Positions 62,171 to 64,000 of a DNA stretch of 64,000 nt are shown one piece after another; positions within the stretch are counted from its first letter, which is position 1, and every line of letters starts with the position of its first letter. Origin of the DNA: Natrinema ejinorense. Lineage in GTDB: Archaea > Halobacteriota > Halobacteria > Halobacteriales > Natrialbaceae. The translations under genes were made by a program, and so were the position numbers. The notes under the pieces were generated by a model. That model had not been told where the DNA came from. It worked only from the letters and a program-made list of their open reading frames with translations, and did no database searches. Location: positions 186,001 through 250,000 of the forward strand of contig NZ_NXNI01000002.1 of NCBI RefSeq assembly GCF_002494345.1, read 5' to 3'.

Positions 62171-62683
62171 TTACAGTTCGACGTCGATATCTTTCGCCTT
62201 CTCTTCCGGTGCCGCCTCGAGTTTCGATTCGGCTCCCTCGTCTGCTTCGACGATGGCTTGCATGTCGGAGAAGTACTTCTTGACCAGGCGGTTCGTGACG
62301 CTCTTGAGCGCTCGCCCGCCGAGACTAACGATCGTTCCGGAGACGTCGGCGTTCGCCTCCCACGCGACGGTCGTCCCGCCGCCCTCGCGTTCGAGCAACT
62401 CCATCGACGCGGTCATCTCGAACTCGTTTCGCGGTGCCTGGCCGGTGGCCTTCAGTTCGAGCGATTCCGGATACTCGATGTGCGTGACGACGGCGTCGAC
62501 GTCGAACTCGGGTTTGACGCTCCCGACGCCGACCGCCAACACTGCCGTGATCTCGTGTGGGGATTCGAGGATCATCTCCTTGCATCCCGGCGCACACTGT
62601 GCCAGTACGTCCGGATCCGTGAAGTACGGCCAGAGTTCCTCTCGCGACTGTTCCATCTCGTATTCGCCACTGAATTCTAACAT
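62171..62683 (-). CDS. CoxG-like SRPBCC protein
   Basis: The 170-residue protein starts MLEFSGEYEMEQSREELWPY, with the CoxG pattern FTDPDVLAQCAPGCKEMI, and ends in a charged tail (EKAKDIDVEL). CoxG proteins carry an SRPBCC lipid-binding domain and are thought to anchor or assist assembly of molybdenum hydroxylases; their task is not settled. Its ATG overlaps the stop of the FAD-subunit gene by one base (TAATG), so the two are translationally coupled. Confidence 0.88.
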   Translation of the reverse strand: MLEFSGEYEMEQSREELWPYFTDPDVLAQCAPGCKEMILESPHEITAVLAVGVGSVKPEFDVDAVVTHIEYPESLELKATGQAPRNEFEMTASMELLEREGGGTTVAWEANADVSGTIVSLGGRALKSVTNRLVKKYFSDMQAIVEADEGAESKLEAAPEEKAKDIDVEL

Positions 62684-63570
62684 TATTCTACTGCGTTTCC
62701 GTATGCTATCTCGAGAGAGCGCTTCGCGTACTCCCCGGCCGTTTCTACTTTGTAGTCACGATCCGCGTGCATCTCTCCTGTTGGGTCGACCGCCTCCACG
62801 ACGATGTCGGCGGCCGCGTCGAGCCCTGCCTCTGAGAGGGGCTCTCCTTCGAGTTCGGCCTCTGCGTCCTCGACCCGCAACGGCACGTCGGCCGCGTTCG
62901 CGAGGACGAGTCGAACCGCTTCGATGATCGGCTCCTCGGCCTCCGGGTCGTCGACCCGAACCGCGGCTGCGGCGCTGATGGTCGGCCAGGTCTGTGCAGC
63001 GGGCTTGAGCTCTTCGAAGGCCATTCCCGAAACGTCGGGCGGAAAGAGATCGAGGGGTACCGTAACCGACTCGATGACTTCCTCCTCCCGGAGTTCCGTG
63101 AACATGTACGCGATGTAGAACTCCTCGGCGGAGACGCTCCGGTCCTCCGCAGCCGAGCGGAGGTGTATCGTCGCGTCCAGTGCTAGGAGAGCCGTCGGGT
63201 AGTTCCCCGCTGGATCCGCCTCGGCGAGGCTCCCGCCGAGCGTACCGCGACTGCGGACGCTCGGACCGGCGATCTGCTCGGCGGACCGTGGAAGCATCGG
63301 AACCGTTTCCGCCAACAGTTCCGATCGCTCGATCGCTCGGTGGGTAACCATCGACCCGATCCGGACCGCGTCGTCCTCCTGTCGGACGTACTCGAGTTCG
63401 TCGACATCGCCGAGATCGATCAGGTGCTCCGGCGTCGCGAGCCGGTTTGCCATCACGATTCCGAGCGACTGATTCCCTGCCATCAGCTCCGCGTCCGGAT
63501 GGTTCTCCAGCAGGTCGAAGACCTCCTCGAGGGTCGACGGTCGATGGTAGTCGAATTGTGTCGGTTTCAT
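62683..63570 (-). CDS. Xanthine dehydrogenase family FAD-binding (medium) subunit
   Basis: The 295-residue subunit has both FAD-binding stretches: AGNQSLGIVMANRLATPEHL (31-50) and RGTLGGSLAEADPAGNYPTA (108-127). It takes electrons from the 2Fe-2S subunit and passes them on. It follows an ABC permease gene by 18 bases and leads into the CoxG-like gene, so permease, FAD subunit and CoxG form one leftward unit. The large and small subunits are in a separate leftward unit beyond amidohydrolase 3. Confidence 0.92.
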   Translation of the reverse strand: MKPTQFDYHRPSTLEEVFDLLENHPDAELMAGNQSLGIVMANRLATPEHLIDLGDVDELEYVRQEDDAVRIGSMVTHRAIERSELLAETVPMLPRSAEQIAGPSVRSRGTLGGSLAEADPAGNYPTALLALDATIHLRSAAEDRSVSAEEFYIAYMFTELREEEVIESVTVPLDLFPPDVSGMAFEELKPAAQTWPTISAAAAVRVDDPEAEEPIIEAVRLVLANAADVPLRVEDAEAELEGEPLSEAGLDAAADIVVEAVDPTGEMHADRDYKVETAGEYAKRSLEIAYGNAVE

Positions 63571-63588
63571 TGATAGTGGTGAGGTGGT

Positions 63589-64000
63589 TCAGCCGATGAG
63601 GTCGAAGTCGGCGTCGTGGCGGTACTCGAACACGCGCTTTTCGAGCGGTTTGACGACGACGTATTCGATGATGAGGATCACGACCATGAACAGGGCTGCC
63701 CACGCCCACGCTTGTTCGAACTGGTAGAGCTGGTAGGTCTGCATCAGCTTGTAGCCGACGCCGGAGTTACCGACGAAGATCTCCGCGATGGTGACGATCT
63801 TCCACGAGATGGCGAGGCCGAACCGGAATCCCGAAAACAGGAACGGTGCTGCACTCGGGAGGATCAGCCGCTTGAGCATCCGCTTTCGAGAGATGTTGAA
63901 CGACTTGGACATCGCCACGAGGTCCGCCTCGATGCTCTCGACGCCCTTCCAGACGTTGATCGCGATGTAGGGGAACGTCGTCAGCACCGTCGCCGAGACG
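63589..64000 (-). CDS. ABC transporter permease, SsuC/TauC type (C-terminal part, cut by window edge)
   Basis: About 137 residues remain, open to the right edge. The EAA loop characteristic of BPD permeases is visible as KSFNISRKRMLKRLILPSAA, followed by FLFSGFRFGLAISWKIVTIA and a last membrane helix WAALFMVVILIIEYVVV. It is the membrane channel of an importer for sulfonate, nitrate, pyrimidine-precursor or similar solutes. Co-transcribed with the FAD subunit, it likely imports the hydroxylase substrate (inference), possibly with the lipoprotein at 53161. Confidence 0.9.
   Translation of the reverse strand, partial: VSATVLTTFPYIAINVWKGVESIEADLVAMSKSFNISRKRMLKRLILPSAAPFLFSGFRFGLAISWKIVTIAEIFVGNSGVGYKLMQTYQLYQFEQAWAWAALFMVVILIIEYVVVKPLEKRVFEYRHDADFDLIG

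Overview
The window looks like a chromosomal or megaplasmid segment of a haloarchaeon. The DNA is GC-rich and the proteins are strongly acidic (rich in Asp and Glu). Most start codons lie about 25-35 bases after an archaeal TATA box, leaving little or no room for a leader. There is a lipoprotein signal of Tat type (SRRR...LAGC), a HalOD1-type protein and an F420-dependent-type oxidoreductase. I see no rRNA, tRNA, CRISPR array, complete insertion sequence or replication origin. Nearly everything recognisable is catabolism, transport or regulation, so this is an accessory metabolic island.

Layout. (1) 1-13.5 kb, sugar, sugar-acid or cyclitol catabolism: a truncated sugar-phosphate isomerase/epimerase, a Gfo/Idh/MocA oxidoreductase, an O-methyltransferase, a D-2-hydroxyacid dehydrogenase, methylmalonate-semialdehyde dehydrogenase, an enolase-superfamily acid-sugar dehydratase, an F420-type LLM oxidoreductase, an acetolactate-synthase-like ThDP enzyme, a zinc alcohol dehydrogenase, a frameshifted isomerase remnant and an aldo/keto reductase. 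(2) 14.5-34 kb, mixed: three metallo-beta-lactamase-fold hydrolases, an acyl-CoA ligase, two of three paralogous ACMSD-type amidohydrolases, two MFS carriers, AzlC/AzlD, a cupin, a 3-hydroxyisobutyrate-dehydrogenase-like enzyme, two adjacent SDRs, a carboxymuconolactone-decarboxylase-family protein, a quinone reductase and a DMT transporter. (3) 33.6-46.2 kb: a frameshifted M24 peptidase, a DRE-TIM (LeuA-like) enzyme, a cyclase-family hydrolase, a flavin monooxygenase resembling 2,6-dihydroxypyridine hydroxylases, two VOC proteins, a dihydropyrimidinase-like amidohydrolase divergent from an asparaginase, and two more SDRs. (4) 46.3-57.5 kb: a sodium:solute symporter with a tandem winged-helix partner, an unusual acyl-CoA dehydrogenase, a zinc alcohol dehydrogenase, an M24 homologue without metal ligands, a Tat lipoprotein solute-binding protein beside a decayed second copy, an IclR regulator, a lone ketol-acid reductoisomerase and a UspA protein. 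(5) 57.6-64 kb: a molybdenum hydroxylase (large, 2Fe-2S and FAD subunits plus a CoxG-like protein) split into two blocks by the third amidohydrolase, then the end of an SsuC/TauC-type ABC permease.

How it may work together (inference). Carriers and an ABC system bring in organic acids, sugar acids or N-heterocycles. Molybdenum hydroxylase, flavin monooxygenase and VOC proteins would oxidise rings. Amidohydrolases, the cyclase-family enzyme and the asparaginase would open or deaminate products. SDRs, MDRs and the ThDP, aldehyde and acyl-CoA enzymes would feed the fragments into central metabolism. Most genes carry their own TATA box, so the island is largely single-gene units with few true operons (azlCD; symporter plus winged-helix protein; molybdenum hydroxylase small-large; permease-FAD subunit-coxG).

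The most unusual features are two neighbouring SDRs with the catalytic Lys replaced by Asn, a graded loss of the second metal-binding His across the three amidohydrolases, a recurring 19-base palindrome around mmsA, a dispersed 70-base palindromic repeat, and several recently decayed genes.
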